This document shows, in pieces, positions 1 through 6,446 of a stretch of DNA of 10,626 nt. Location of the stretch: the NCBI GenBank assembly GCA_030523805.1, contig JAUNHS010000058.1:1-10626 (forward strand). The letters are read 5' to 3'. Position 1 is the stretch's first letter. Every line of letters begins with the position of its first letter. This DNA comes from Acinetobacter sp. (lineage in GTDB: Bacteria; Pseudomonadota; Gammaproteobacteria; Pseudomonadales; Moraxellaceae). The notes under the pieces are model-generated. The model worked only from the letters and a program-made list of their open reading frames with translations. It did not search any database and was not told the DNA's origin. A program made the position numbers and the translations under genes.

Positions 1-150
1 TCTATGCTCGGTACAATTCATAATTTGCGTTATTATCAACGTTTGATGGAAATGATGCGTCAGGCGTTAGATGATGGTACGTTTGATGAATTTGTGGCTG
101 ATTTTTATGCACGACGTGGTTTGGATGTGCCACCATTGGCAGATGAATAG
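1..150 (+). CDS. tgt: Queuine tRNA-ribosyltransferase (Tgt), C-terminal 49 residues, 5' truncated by window
   Basis: Reading from base 1 in frame gives 49 residues ending in a TAG stop at 148-150. They contain [13 protein letters not shown] and end [15 protein letters not shown]. This closely matches the C-terminal tail of bacterial Tgt, which typically has [12 protein letters not shown] followed by DFYxRxGxxVPPL. Tgt is a cytoplasmic enzyme that exchanges guanine 34 of GUN-anticodon tRNAs for the queuosine precursor preQ1. The catalytic and zinc-binding parts lie outside the window. The gene ends 145 bp before yajC on the same strand, the usual gammaproteobacterial order (tgt, yajC, secD, secF). 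I see no convincing terminator between tgt and yajC, so read-through is plausible. Identity is from recognition of the tail only, but that tail is distinctive. Confidence 0.93.
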   Translation, partial: SMLGTIHNLRYYQRLMEMMRQALDDGTFDEFVADFYARRGLDVPPLADE

Positions 151-226
151 CCACTTCTGCACACAATCACGTACAAAACTTGCTTTACCAACGAAAAATC
201 AGTATGTTTTGACGGTAAAATAGTAA

Positions 227-266
227 ATTTTAACCCAATGATGGGGATTTTTTGTTAAAATACCCC
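227..266 (+). promoter_or_regulatory. yajC leader with overlapping, mutually exclusive hairpin options
   Basis: Three pairings compete in the leader before yajC. ATTTTAAC (227-234) is the perfect complement of GTTAAAAT (254-261). CCCA (234-237) can pair with TGGG (242-245), followed by a run of six T. GGGGATTTT (243-251) can pair with AAAAT-A-CCCC (257-266) with one bulged A. They share bases, so only some can form together. This resembles a small attenuator, but the stems are short and AT-rich. A TTGACG (209-214) lies upstream without a good -10 at the proper distance. No function is established. Confidence 0.3.
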
Positions 267-295
267 TTTATGTCAAATTTTTTAGGACGAATGAT

Positions 296-628
296 ATGAG
301 TTTATTCATCGCAACAGCTCACGCTGCAGGCGAAGCAGCACCACAAGGCCCAGGTTTAATGGCAAACATCGCCATGATTATTGGTTTTGTAGCCATTTTC
401 TATTTCTTAATTTGGCGTCCACAGGCGAAGCGTGCGAAAGAGCATCGCCAATTAGTAGAAAGCCTTGCTGTAGGTAGCGAAGTCATTTTCGCTGGTGGTT
501 TGATGGGTCGTATTACCAAAATTGAAGGCGATATTGCAGTTGTAGAATTAAGCCGTGGTGTAGAAATTAAAGTACAACGTGGTGCGGTAATTTCTGTATT
601 GCCTGAAGGCACATTAAATAGTGTTTAA
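296..628 (+). CDS. yajC: Preprotein translocase subunit YajC
   Basis: YajC is the small single-pass inner-membrane partner of SecD and SecF. It co-purifies with them and associates with SecYEG, but it is dispensable in E. coli. The 110-residue product is the usual length. It has a short N-terminal stretch and one membrane segment at about residues 22-40 (MANIAMIIGFVAIFYFLIW). The family hallmark WRPQAKRAKEH follows, then a small cytoplasmic domain rich in beta strands (GSEVIFAGGLMGRITKIE). The start at 296 is preceded by AGGA at 284-287 with 8-nt spacing. An overlapping ATG at 291 opens only a two-codon frame (ATG ATA TGA) across the start and is too close to the AGGA. The gene lies between tgt and secD on one strand and is probably co-transcribed with both. 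Confidence 0.95.
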   Translation: MSLFIATAHAAGEAAPQGPGLMANIAMIIGFVAIFYFLIWRPQAKRAKEHRQLVESLAVGSEVIFAGGLMGRITKIEGDIAVVELSRGVEIKVQRGAVISVLPEGTLNSV

Positions 629-658
629 TTGATTTAAACCATCAATGCCTACTATTCA

Positions 659-702
659 AAAGCATTAAGTACGATTGCTTGAGCAGTTGTGCCTAATGCT
701 TT
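659..702 (+). other. Large imperfect RNA hairpin in the yajC-secD gap
   Basis: Bases 659-667 pair with 694-702 (nine Watson-Crick pairs). After one A/C mismatch (668/693), bases 669-678 pair with 683-692 (ten pairs, three of them G-U), closing on a TTGA tetraloop at 679-682. That is 19 pairs in a 44-nt element. The G-U pairs exist only in RNA read from the + strand, which suggests the structure belongs to the yajC-secD mRNA. It is followed by TTTATTGTATTT, which is U-rich but interrupted, so a classical terminator is doubtful. It could be a partial terminator, an RNase processing site or a stability element. Confidence 0.6.
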
Positions 703-713
703 ATTGTATTTCT

Positions 714-734
714 CGCTATCACAAAATGGTAGCG
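714..734 (+). other. Second hairpin just before the secD ribosome binding site
   Basis: CGCTATC (714-720) pairs with GGTAGCG (728-734) around a 7-nt loop, giving seven pairs with one G-U. It lies 11 nt downstream of the 44-nt hairpin and ends 8 nt before the secD ribosome binding site GAAAGAAG (743-750). By position it could influence secD translation or processing of the yajC-secD transcript. This is a structural observation only. Confidence 0.4.
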
Positions 735-759
735 TTTGACTTGAAAGAAGTAAATTAAA

Positions 760-2637
760 ATGCGTTATCCTGCATGGAAATACTTGCTCATTCTTGTCGT
801 TTTAGTCGTGAGTACCTTGTACGCTTTGCCAAGTTTGTATCCGGATGAACCTGCGGTGCAAATTTCTGGTGCAAAAGCAGGTACTGTGATTGACCAAAAT
901 GTCATGAACCGAGCGGAAGATATTTTAAAGAAAGCTCAAATTGAAAGCCATAACGGCTCGTTTGATAGCAATACTGCCCTATTGCGTTTACCAACATCGG
1001 AAGCACAGCTCAAAGCTCAAGATGTATTGCGTCGTGAATTGGGTGATGGTTATGTTGTCGCTTTAAACCTTGCTCCAACCACACCAGAATGGTTGCGTAG
1101 CATTGGTGCAAAACCAACCAAACTTGGTTTGGACTTGCGTGGTGGTGTACATTTCTTATTAGAAGTGGACATGGAAAAAGCATTGGCTCAACGTATAGAT
1201 ACTGCTGTATCGGATATTCGTCGCCAATTGGCCAGCAATAAATTAAAGTACAGCAGCATTACCATCAATCCTGATCAATCAGTTACGTTATTGTTTGCAA
1301 ATAATGATGACCGTGATGCAGTGGCATCATTCTTGCGTAGTAATAATGCTGACTTTACGCAACAAGCCTTAGCCAGTGAAGCTGGTGCAACCTTACGTTT
1401 GCAATATAGCGACACTCGCCGTAAAGAAATTCAAGATGAAGCAGTAAACCAAAACTTAATTACTTTGCGTAATCGTATCAATGAATTGGGCGTGGCTGAA
1501 GCTGTGGTACAAACACAAGGTTCAAACCGTATTGTTGTAGAATTACCAGGTGTGCAAGATACTGCCGAAGCAAAACGTGTCTTAGGTCGTACTGCAAACT
1601 TAGAATTCCGCTTAGTTGCACAGCAAGAATATCAACCAGGGCAAGCTGCACCAGTAGGAACTGAAGCATTTCCATTCCAAACTGCGGATAATCCACAGCA
1701 ATATTTACTTGAGCGTACCCGTATTGTTACAGGTGAGCGTGTGCAAGGTGCAACATCAGGCCCTAGCCCAGATACCGCAGGTTCGGAAGTTGGTATTAGT
1801 TTGGACACTGCTGGTGGTAAATTAATGGCAGATGCCACTCGTCCTGCTGTAGGTCGTGCAATGGCAGTATTGTTTGTAGAACATAAACAAAAAATTAGCC
1901 ATGAAATTGACCCAACCACAGGCGAAAGCAAAGAAGTGCGTACGCCTTATACCGAAAGCGTGATTATCAACGTAGCAACCATTAACTCTGTATTAGGCTC
2001 TAGCTTCCGTATTACAGGCTTGGATTCGGCAAAAGAAGCCGATGAATTGGCGTTAATGTTGCGTGCAGGTTCATTGGCAGCACCAATGTACTTTGTAGAA
2101 GAGCGTGTGATTGGCCCAAGTTTAGGTCAGGAAAATATCAATAAAGGTATGCTTTCTACCCAAGTCGGCTTCATTCTCGTGGCATTGTGGATGATTGTAT
2201 TCTTCCGTTTATTTGGTTTTATTGCCAACTTTGCATTGGTATTTAACCTTGCTATGATTCTTGCCTTTATGTCGTGGATGGGAGCAGCATTGACCCTTCC
2301 AGGGATTGCAGGTATCGTGATTACCATTGGTATGGCGGTAGATGCCAACGTACTCATTTGTGAGCGAATACGAGAAGAAATGCTGTGGGGAGCATCGCCA
2401 AAACAAGCGATTGTGGCAGGTTATGACCGTGCTTATAACACCATTTTTGACTCAAACTTAACCACATTCCTTGTGGCTGCGATTTTATTCTTTATTGGCA
2501 CAGGCCCAATCAAAGGCTTTGCAGTTACGGTAATGATTGGTATCGTTTGCTCAATGTTTACTGCAATTACGGTAACACGTGCGATTGTACAAATCATCTA
2601 CGGTAAGCGTAAGAACTTACAGAAGTTGAGCATTTAA
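760..2637 (+). CDS. secD: Protein translocase subunit SecD
   Basis: SecD is an inner-membrane protein of the RND superfamily. With SecF it uses the proton gradient to pull exported proteins out of the SecYEG channel on the periplasmic side. At 625 residues it is close to the E. coli length (615). Residues 7-24 form the first membrane segment. The conserved LGLDLRGGVHF motif (122-132) opens the large periplasmic region, which runs to about residue 450. Five membrane segments follow, with the hallmark GMAVDANVLICERIREE, whose Asp528 corresponds to the essential proton-relay aspartate of the family, and DSNLTTFL. The start has the purine-rich GAAAGAAG (743-750) at 9-nt spacing. secF begins within 8-11 bp, so the two are translated from one message. 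The 131-bp gap from yajC is long and structured. No truncation or unusual residue was noticed. Confidence 0.97.
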   Translation: MRYPAWKYLLILVVLVVSTLYALPSLYPDEPAVQISGAKAGTVIDQNVMNRAEDILKKAQIESHNGSFDSNTALLRLPTSEAQLKAQDVLRRELGDGYVVALNLAPTTPEWLRSIGAKPTKLGLDLRGGVHFLLEVDMEKALAQRIDTAVSDIRRQLASNKLKYSSITINPDQSVTLLFANNDDRDAVASFLRSNNADFTQQALASEAGATLRLQYSDTRRKEIQDEAVNQNLITLRNRINELGVAEAVVQTQGSNRIVVELPGVQDTAEAKRVLGRTANLEFRLVAQQEYQPGQAAPVGTEAFPFQTADNPQQYLLERTRIVTGERVQGATSGPSPDTAGSEVGISLDTAGGKLMADATRPAVGRAMAVLFVEHKQKISHEIDPTTGESKEVRTPYTESVIINVATINSVLGSSFRITGLDSAKEADELALMLRAGSLAAPMYFVEERVIGPSLGQENINKGMLSTQVGFILVALWMIVFFRLFGFIANFALVFNLAMILAFMSWMGAALTLPGIAGIVITIGMAVDANVLICERIREEMLWGASPKQAIVAGYDRAYNTIFDSNLTTFLVAAILFFIGTGPIKGFAVTVMIGIVCSMFTAITVTRAIVQIIYGKRKNLQKLSI

Positions 2638-2644
2638 GGAGACG

Positions 2645-3643
2645 ATGATGACTGAAAACGCTCAACTAGACCCGCAAAACAATAGCCCAGAACTCAACGA
2701 ACCAAGCTATCAAATGGCTCGTGGTGGTAAAGTAATCAACTTTATGAAAATTGCTTTACCTATGGCGATTTTATCTTTAGCCATCACGCTGGCAAGTATT
2801 GGTTTGCTCGCCTTTAAAGGACTGAATTTAGGTTTGGACTTTACAGGTGGTGTATCGGCTGAACTCAACTATACACAAGCCGTAAACCAAGACCAAGTGA
2901 GCCAACAGCTCACGCAAGCTGGCTTTAAAGATGTACAAATCCGTAGCTTGGGCAGCAATAGCGATTTAATGGTGCAAATGCCTGAACAACCACACATTGA
3001 AGTGGATCGTTTAGGTGCTGAAATTTCTAAAGCAGTACAAATCAGTGGCAACAGCGTGACTGTAGCAAAAGTAGATTCGGTCGGTGGTCAAGTCGGACAA
3101 GAACTCTACATTAGCTCTGCTGGTGCTGTAGGTTTAGCTTTAGTGATGATGTTGATTTATATCACCATTCGCTTTGAGTTTAAACTTGCTGTTGGTGCAG
3201 TACTTTCCCTATTCCACGATATTTTGGTGACATTAGGGATTTTCTCGCTCATGAATTGGCCGTTTGATTTAACCGTATTAGCAGCTGTCTTATCTATTAT
3301 CGGTTTCTCATTAAACGATAACATTGTTGTTGCCGACCGTATTCGTGAAAATTTCCGTAAAATTCGTGGTGCTGATGCCAAAGAAGTCATTAACATTGCA
3401 TTAACCGAAACCTTACGTCGTACTATTCATACATCTATGACACTCTTATTAGTAGTGGTTGCCATGATGATTATGGGTGGTGATGGTTTACGTTGGTTCT
3501 CTGTTGCCATGTTTATTGGTGTCTTTGTGGGTACATATTCTTCTATTTACATTGCCACTGCATTTGCATTATGGCGTAACATTTCTGCACAAGACTTTAT
3601 TGTCAAAGTCAAACCAGAATTTGAAGACGAAGAAATGCCTTAA
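2645..3643 (+). CDS. secF: Protein translocase subunit SecF
   Basis: SecF is the six-span partner of SecD in the proton-driven export complex. The 332-residue product has a hydrophilic N-terminal tail of about 35 residues, a first membrane segment at about 36-57, and the family motif LGLDFTGGVSAEL starting the periplasmic domain. The C-terminal membrane bundle carries GFSLNDNIVVADRIREN. Asp225 in it matches the conserved charged residue of this motif, and ALTETLRRTIHTSMT follows. The start is a tandem ATG-ATG (2645 and 2648). The ribosome binding site AGGAG (2637-2641) overlaps the secD stop and lies only 3 nt from the first ATG but 6 nt from the second. Initiation at 2648 (331 residues, MTENAQ...) may therefore be the main form. 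The gene is followed by a strong terminator, so it is probably the last gene of the operon. Confidence 0.97.
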   Translation: MMTENAQLDPQNNSPELNEPSYQMARGGKVINFMKIALPMAILSLAITLASIGLLAFKGLNLGLDFTGGVSAELNYTQAVNQDQVSQQLTQAGFKDVQIRSLGSNSDLMVQMPEQPHIEVDRLGAEISKAVQISGNSVTVAKVDSVGGQVGQELYISSAGAVGLALVMMLIYITIRFEFKLAVGAVLSLFHDILVTLGIFSLMNWPFDLTVLAAVLSIIGFSLNDNIVVADRIRENFRKIRGADAKEVINIALTETLRRTIHTSMTLLLVVVAMMIMGGDGLRWFSVAMFIGVFVGTYSSIYIATAFALWRNISAQDFIVKVKPEFEDEEMP

Positions 3644-3657
3644 CCGATCGGCATACA

Positions 3658-3689
3658 AAAAATGGATACCTTTTTTGGTATCCATTTTT
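3658..3689. terminator. Bidirectional intrinsic terminator between secF and ttcA
   Basis: A perfect 13-bp stem (3658-3670 with 3677-3689, core ATGGATACC / GGTATCCAT) closes on a loop of six T. A runs on the left and T runs on the right make it a terminator for both strands. It lies 15 bp after the secF stop and about 50 bp after the end of the convergent ttcA, as expected between converging genes. Confidence 0.9.
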
Positions 3690-3739
3690 ATTTGAGCGAT
3701 GATTTATAAATAAAATGAAAATCGTATTTGCTAGTAAAA

Positions 3740-4645
3740 TTACTCTACTGCCAACGCCAAATTCACCACATCAAGACGCTTTTTCATCTCTTCAGGGTCT
3801 TTTAAATCAAATTCACGTTGTTCATCTAAGGCTTCAAAATCAAACAACTCACGGTCGCATAATTGCGATGGCGATACATTTTGCAATGCACCGAAAATGC
3901 TATGTAAACGTTTTGGGTGCTGTTTATCCCATTCACGCAACATATCATTGATGATAGCACGCTGTAAATTTTCCTGCGAACCACACAAATTACACGGAAT
4001 AATCGGAAATTTACGCAATTCAGCATATTTAATAATGTCCTTTTCTTCCACATAAGCCAAAGGACGAATCAAAATATTTTTCTTATCTGATGATAATAAT
4101 TTCGGTGGCATTGCCTTTAAGCTACCACCATGAAACAAGTTTAGGAAGAATGTGGCTAAAATATCATCACGATGATGCCCCAAAGCCACTTTGGTTGCCC
4201 CAATTTCTTGAGCAAAACCATATAATGAGCCACGACGCAAGCGTGAACATACCGCACAATAGGTTTTGCCTTCAGGCGTTAAACGTTTGGTAATACTGTA
4301 AGTATCTTTTTCCAAAATATAATAAGGAATATTATTTTCTTCCAAATATTTTGGTAACACTTCTTCTGGGAAATTCGGCTGTTTTTGGTCTAAATTGACC
4401 GCAACCACATCAAAATTAATCGGTGCAATACGCTTAAATTGCAATAAAATATCTAGTAAAGTGTAGCTGTCTTTCCCCCCAGAAATACACACCATCACTT
4501 TATCGCCATCTTCAATCATTTTAAAATCACGAATCGCATGACCGACTTGGCGACGTAACTTTTTCAACAAACGATAGTAGGTTGAACTGGTTGGTAATTC
4601 TGGCTTAAATTGAAAGGCTTGTTCAGGTTCTACGGGTGAGTACAT
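3740..4645 (-). CDS. ttcA: tRNA 2-thiocytidine(32) synthetase TtcA
   Basis: TtcA is a cytoplasmic ATP-dependent iron-sulfur enzyme that replaces the C2 oxygen of cytidine 32 with sulfur in a subset of tRNAs. The 301-residue product has the PP-loop ATP-binding motif SGGKDS (55-60). It also has two cysteine pairs: CAVC at 130-133, followed by SRLRRG, and CNLC at 218-221, followed by GSQENLQR. These match the cluster-binding and catalytic cysteines of the family. [19 protein letters not shown] (156-174) is also characteristic of TtcA and separates it from TilS. The start at 4645 is preceded by an AGGTG-type ribosome binding site. The gene lies 89 bp downstream of tcdA on the same strand, with a perfect TATAAT just upstream, so it may have its own promoter. 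It converges on secF across a shared terminator. Confidence 0.96.
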   Translation of the reverse strand: MYSPVEPEQAFQFKPELPTSSTYYRLLKKLRRQVGHAIRDFKMIEDGDKVMVCISGGKDSYTLLDILLQFKRIAPINFDVVAVNLDQKQPNFPEEVLPKYLEENNIPYYILEKDTYSITKRLTPEGKTYCAVCSRLRRGSLYGFAQEIGATKVALGHHRDDILATFFLNLFHGGSLKAMPPKLLSSDKKNILIRPLAYVEEKDIIKYAELRKFPIIPCNLCGSQENLQRAIINDMLREWDKQHPKRLHSIFGALQNVSPSQLCDRELFDFEALDEQREFDLKDPEEMKKRLDVVNLALAVE

Positions 4646-4681
4646 TCAAACACCTATAAGGTCTAGCTAAAATAAAGCGTT

Positions 4682-4687
4682 ATTATA
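4682..4687 (-). promoter_or_regulatory. Candidate -10 box of a ttcA promoter
   Basis: On the - strand this reads TATAAT, a perfect sigma70 -10 hexamer, 36 bp upstream of the ttcA start. It predicts a leader of roughly 30 nt. The -35 region at normal spacing (ATGATT) is poor, and TTGATG is 20 nt away, longer than usual. The promoter is therefore plausible but not certain. It would let ttcA be expressed separately from tcdA. Confidence 0.4.
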
Positions 4688-4734
4688 GACTTTAATCTAA
4701 GCAAAATCATCAAACATTGCAAAAATAAAGTGTT

Positions 4735-5550
4735 TTATTTCATCTTTTTTTCACGCATGGCGATGGCTTTCGGTATTTTTTTCAACACTTCTGCCACGGC
4801 AAACATGGCAAAGCTAGACGTTACCGCCACTGCCGAACCATAACCACCACAGTGCAAACCTGCTGTTGCACAGCTATTTGCTGCCAATTTAGGTTGCTCT
4901 TCAGAATAAATACACGTCAAGCCAAATTTTTCTTTGACATTTTTACAAATGCCTTTACGTCTTAACTGATTGCGAATTTTAGCCAGCATCGGATCTTGTT
5001 GCGTACGTGCCAAATCTGCCACCTTAATTTGGGTCGGATCAACTTTGCCCCCTGCACCACCCGAAACAATCAATGGAATTTTATGAAAACGGCAATGCAC
5101 AATTAATGCCAATTTCGCTTGCACATCATCTATACAATCCAGCACCACATCAGGCGATGATGATAATAAAGATTGCACATTTTCAGCAGTCAAATAATCA
5201 TCAATCAAATCCAATTGAATATGTGGATTAATTTCACGACAACGCTGTGCCATCACTGCAATTTTTTCATGCCCCAAAGTTGATGTTAAAGCAGGCAATT
5301 GACGATTGACATTTGAACTTGCTACCACGTCCATATCTATCAAAGTTAAATGCCCCACGCCTGAACGAGCCAAGGCTTCCACTGCCCAACTGCCCACACC
5401 ACCAATGCCAATCACCATCACGTGTGCTTGTTGAAATTGCTCAAAAGCCTTTTCGCCATATAATTTTTGTGTACCTGCAAAACGACGTTGCTCATCTGCC
5501 GTCATTTGCTCTTGATGGTTTGATGATGAATTGATTTGATTTTGTTGCAT
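4735..5550 (-). CDS. tcdA: tRNA threonylcarbamoyladenosine dehydratase TcdA (CsdL), E1-like ThiF family
   Basis: TcdA uses ATP to dehydrate t6A at position 37 of ANN-decoding tRNAs into the cyclic form ct6A. The 271-residue product has the E1-like nucleotide-binding loop GIGGVGSW (48-55), the acidic strand end LTLIDMD (68-74), VNRQ (81-84), DCIDD and SGGAGGKVDPTQIKVADLARTQQDP. These match E. coli TcdA almost segment by segment. A hydrophobic stretch near the C-terminus (about 239-256) corresponds to the membrane-associating tail of the family. The loop just before it is shorter than in E. coli. The chosen start adds a polar tail (MQQNQINSSSNHQEQ); Met16 is an alternative that better fits the E. 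coli N-terminus, and neither has a strong ribosome binding site. The sulfur-transfer partners csdA and csdE are not in the window. The thioesterase lies 34 bp upstream on the same strand, suggesting co-transcription. Confidence 0.95.
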   Translation of the reverse strand: MQQNQINSSSNHQEQMTADEQRRFAGTQKLYGEKAFEQFQQAHVMVIGIGGVGSWAVEALARSGVGHLTLIDMDVVASSNVNRQLPALTSTLGHEKIAVMAQRCREINPHIQLDLIDDYLTAENVQSLLSSSPDVVLDCIDDVQAKLALIVHCRFHKIPLIVSGGAGGKVDPTQIKVADLARTQQDPMLAKIRNQLRRKGICKNVKEKFGLTCIYSEEQPKLAANSCATAGLHCGGYGSAVAVTSSFAMFAVAEVLKKIPKAIAMREKKMK

Positions 5551-5584
5551 TGTTATTTCTCAAGTTGTTGATTAATATGAATAT

Positions 5585-6055
5585 TTATTCATCACACAGC
5601 CACAATTGTTGCACATCATAAGGATTAATGTCCGATGACAATGCCCGATAGGCTTGCGTAAATGTTGGCGATAAACGCTTCACTTTCAAAGATGCTAATT
5701 CTACACACGCCCACTTGCCCTGCCCTGTAAACAGCAAATCGCCCGTTTGAGCATCAAAAAAGGCAAAATAACGCACCACCTGAAAAGCATTCACATCTGC
5801 CACCCATGTGCGTAGTAGCAACTTTTGCCCACCCGCCACGGCTTTACGGAATTGTACATAATGCTCCGTTTCCATCATGGCGTGTTTTAACTGCTGATAT
5901 ATTGCCCAATCCAAGCCCAAATGCTGGTCATGTGCAGCCGCAATCTGCTGCATTAAAGCGATATACGCCACACGGCTCATGCAACCCAACACATCTAATT
6001 GTTCAGCTTGCACGGTATGATATGTATCATAAATTGCTGATTGTTTTTGCACCAT
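5585..6055 (-). CDS. Acyl-CoA thioesterase-like protein, hotdog fold (4HBT family)
   Basis: The 156-residue product looks like a single hotdog-fold domain of the 4-hydroxybenzoyl-CoA/YbgC thioesterase type. These enzymes hydrolyse acyl-CoA thioesters in the cytoplasm. The expected early pattern is present: QLDVLGCMSRVAYIALMQQ (19-37), in which Asp21 aligns with the catalytic aspartate of the D-x-D-x-x-G motif. The first D of that motif is Gln here. A long helix follows, then the strands EHYVQFRKAVAGGQKLLLRTWV and FQVVRYFAFFDAQTGDLLFTGQGKWACVEL. Substrate cannot be read from the sequence. The start has AGG 5-7 nt upstream and a candidate promoter (TAAAAT at 6096-6101). It is followed by tcdA after 34 bp on the same strand. 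No functional link to tRNA modification is evident, and they may simply share a promoter. Confidence 0.8.
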   Translation of the reverse strand: MVQKQSAIYDTYHTVQAEQLDVLGCMSRVAYIALMQQIAAAHDQHLGLDWAIYQQLKHAMMETEHYVQFRKAVAGGQKLLLRTWVADVNAFQVVRYFAFFDAQTGDLLFTGQGKWACVELASLKVKRLSPTFTQAYRALSSDINPYDVQQLWLCDE

Positions 6056-6095
6056 CTTTACCTAATTAGATTTACATCACATCTCAAAGCGTCTT

Positions 6096-6123
6096 ATTTT
6101 ACCTTAATTCTTGCCCCGACCAA
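6096..6123 (-). promoter_or_regulatory. Candidate sigma70 promoter for the thioesterase-tcdA unit
   Basis: On the - strand TTGGTC (6118-6123) is followed after 16 bp by TAAAAT (6096-6101), about 40 bp upstream of the thioesterase start. The -10 matches consensus at five of six positions, the -35 at three of six. Position and orientation fit, but the weak -35 keeps this tentative. Confidence 0.35.
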
Positions 6124-6205
6124 GTAGATTTTTATAAATTTCACATTTTTATATGGCAATATCGGAAAATTTGCTAAAAATTTACAATTTTTCCCATAAT
6201 TGATA

Positions 6206-6234
6206 TTGACTAACAATCCGATAATAATTATCAT
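6206..6234 (+). promoter_or_regulatory. sigma70 promoter of hemP
   Basis: TTGACT (6206-6211) and TATCAT (6229-6234) are separated by exactly 17 bp. Each matches the sigma70 consensus at five of six positions. Transcription would start near 6241, giving a leader of about 35 nt before the hemP ATG. The Fur box at 6220-6238 covers the -10 element and part of the spacer, so Fur with iron bound would block RNA polymerase. Confidence 0.75.
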
Positions 6235-6238
6235 TAAT
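6220..6238 (+). promoter_or_regulatory. Fur box (iron-dependent operator)
   Basis: GATAATAATTATCATTAAT matches the 19-bp E. coli-type Fur consensus at 15 of 19 positions; differences are at positions 7, 10, 18 and 19. It overlaps the -10 box of the hemP promoter. In the Fur system, iron-loaded Fur binds such sites and represses, so hemP should be induced when iron is scarce. The match and its placement in front of a heme-uptake gene support each other. Confidence 0.85.
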
Positions 6239-6275
6239 ATCACTAAGTCAAACTCTCTAGTACGAGGTAATTATC

Positions 6276-6446
6276 ATGAACGCACCATTTAGCTTATTTA
6301 ACCGTCCTGCTGAAACTGCTCAGTCTTTGCCGATGTTGCACTCAAACAATTTGTTTGCTTTAGGACGTGAAATTCGTATTTTACACGCAGGTGAAGAATA
6401 TCGCTTACGTTTAACTCGCAATAACCGTTTGATTTTAACCAAATAA
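6276..6446 (+). CDS. hemP: Hemin uptake protein HemP (HmuP family), small protein
   Basis: This 56-residue gene starts at ATG 6276 with GAGGT (6264-6268) at 7-nt spacing and stops with TAA at 6444-6446. The N-terminal half (MNAPFSLFNRPAETAQ) is variable. The C-terminal half (LFALGREIRILHAGEEYRLR followed by LTRNNRLILTK) carries the family signature: a repeated-strand segment ending YRLRLTRNxRLILTK. HemP/HmuP proteins are small basic cytoplasmic proteins linked to heme acquisition; in some beta- and alphaproteobacteria they promote expression of the heme receptor gene. No heme receptor or transport gene lies beside it, so this is an orphan copy with its own Fur-controlled promoter and terminator. 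Identity rests on the C-terminal motif plus the Fur box. How it acts in this organism is not visible here. Confidence 0.88.
   Translation: MNAPFSLFNRPAETAQSLPMLHSNNLFALGREIRILHAGEEYRLRLTRNNRLILTK

Noticed and set aside
209..234. Promoter for yajC built on TTGACG (209-214)
   Set aside because: No acceptable -10 hexamer occurs 15-19 bp downstream; the nearby TAAAAT and TAAATT are at the wrong distance.
3477..3951. Overlapping + strand open frames at the secF/ttcA junction
   Set aside because: They lie out of frame in secF or antisense to ttcA, cross a strong terminator and show no protein family features.
4723..4740. A/T-only hairpin AAATAAA-N4-TTTATTT over the tcdA stop as a tcdA terminator
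   Set aside because: Seven A-T pairs with no G-C make a very weak stem; read-through into ttcA is equally plausible.
6164..6194. Imperfect hairpin GGAAAATTTG / CAATTTTTCC upstream of the hemP promoter
   Set aside because: It has one mismatch and an 11-nt loop in very AT-rich sequence. It lies upstream of the predicted hemP transcription start and has no T run of terminator type in the right place.
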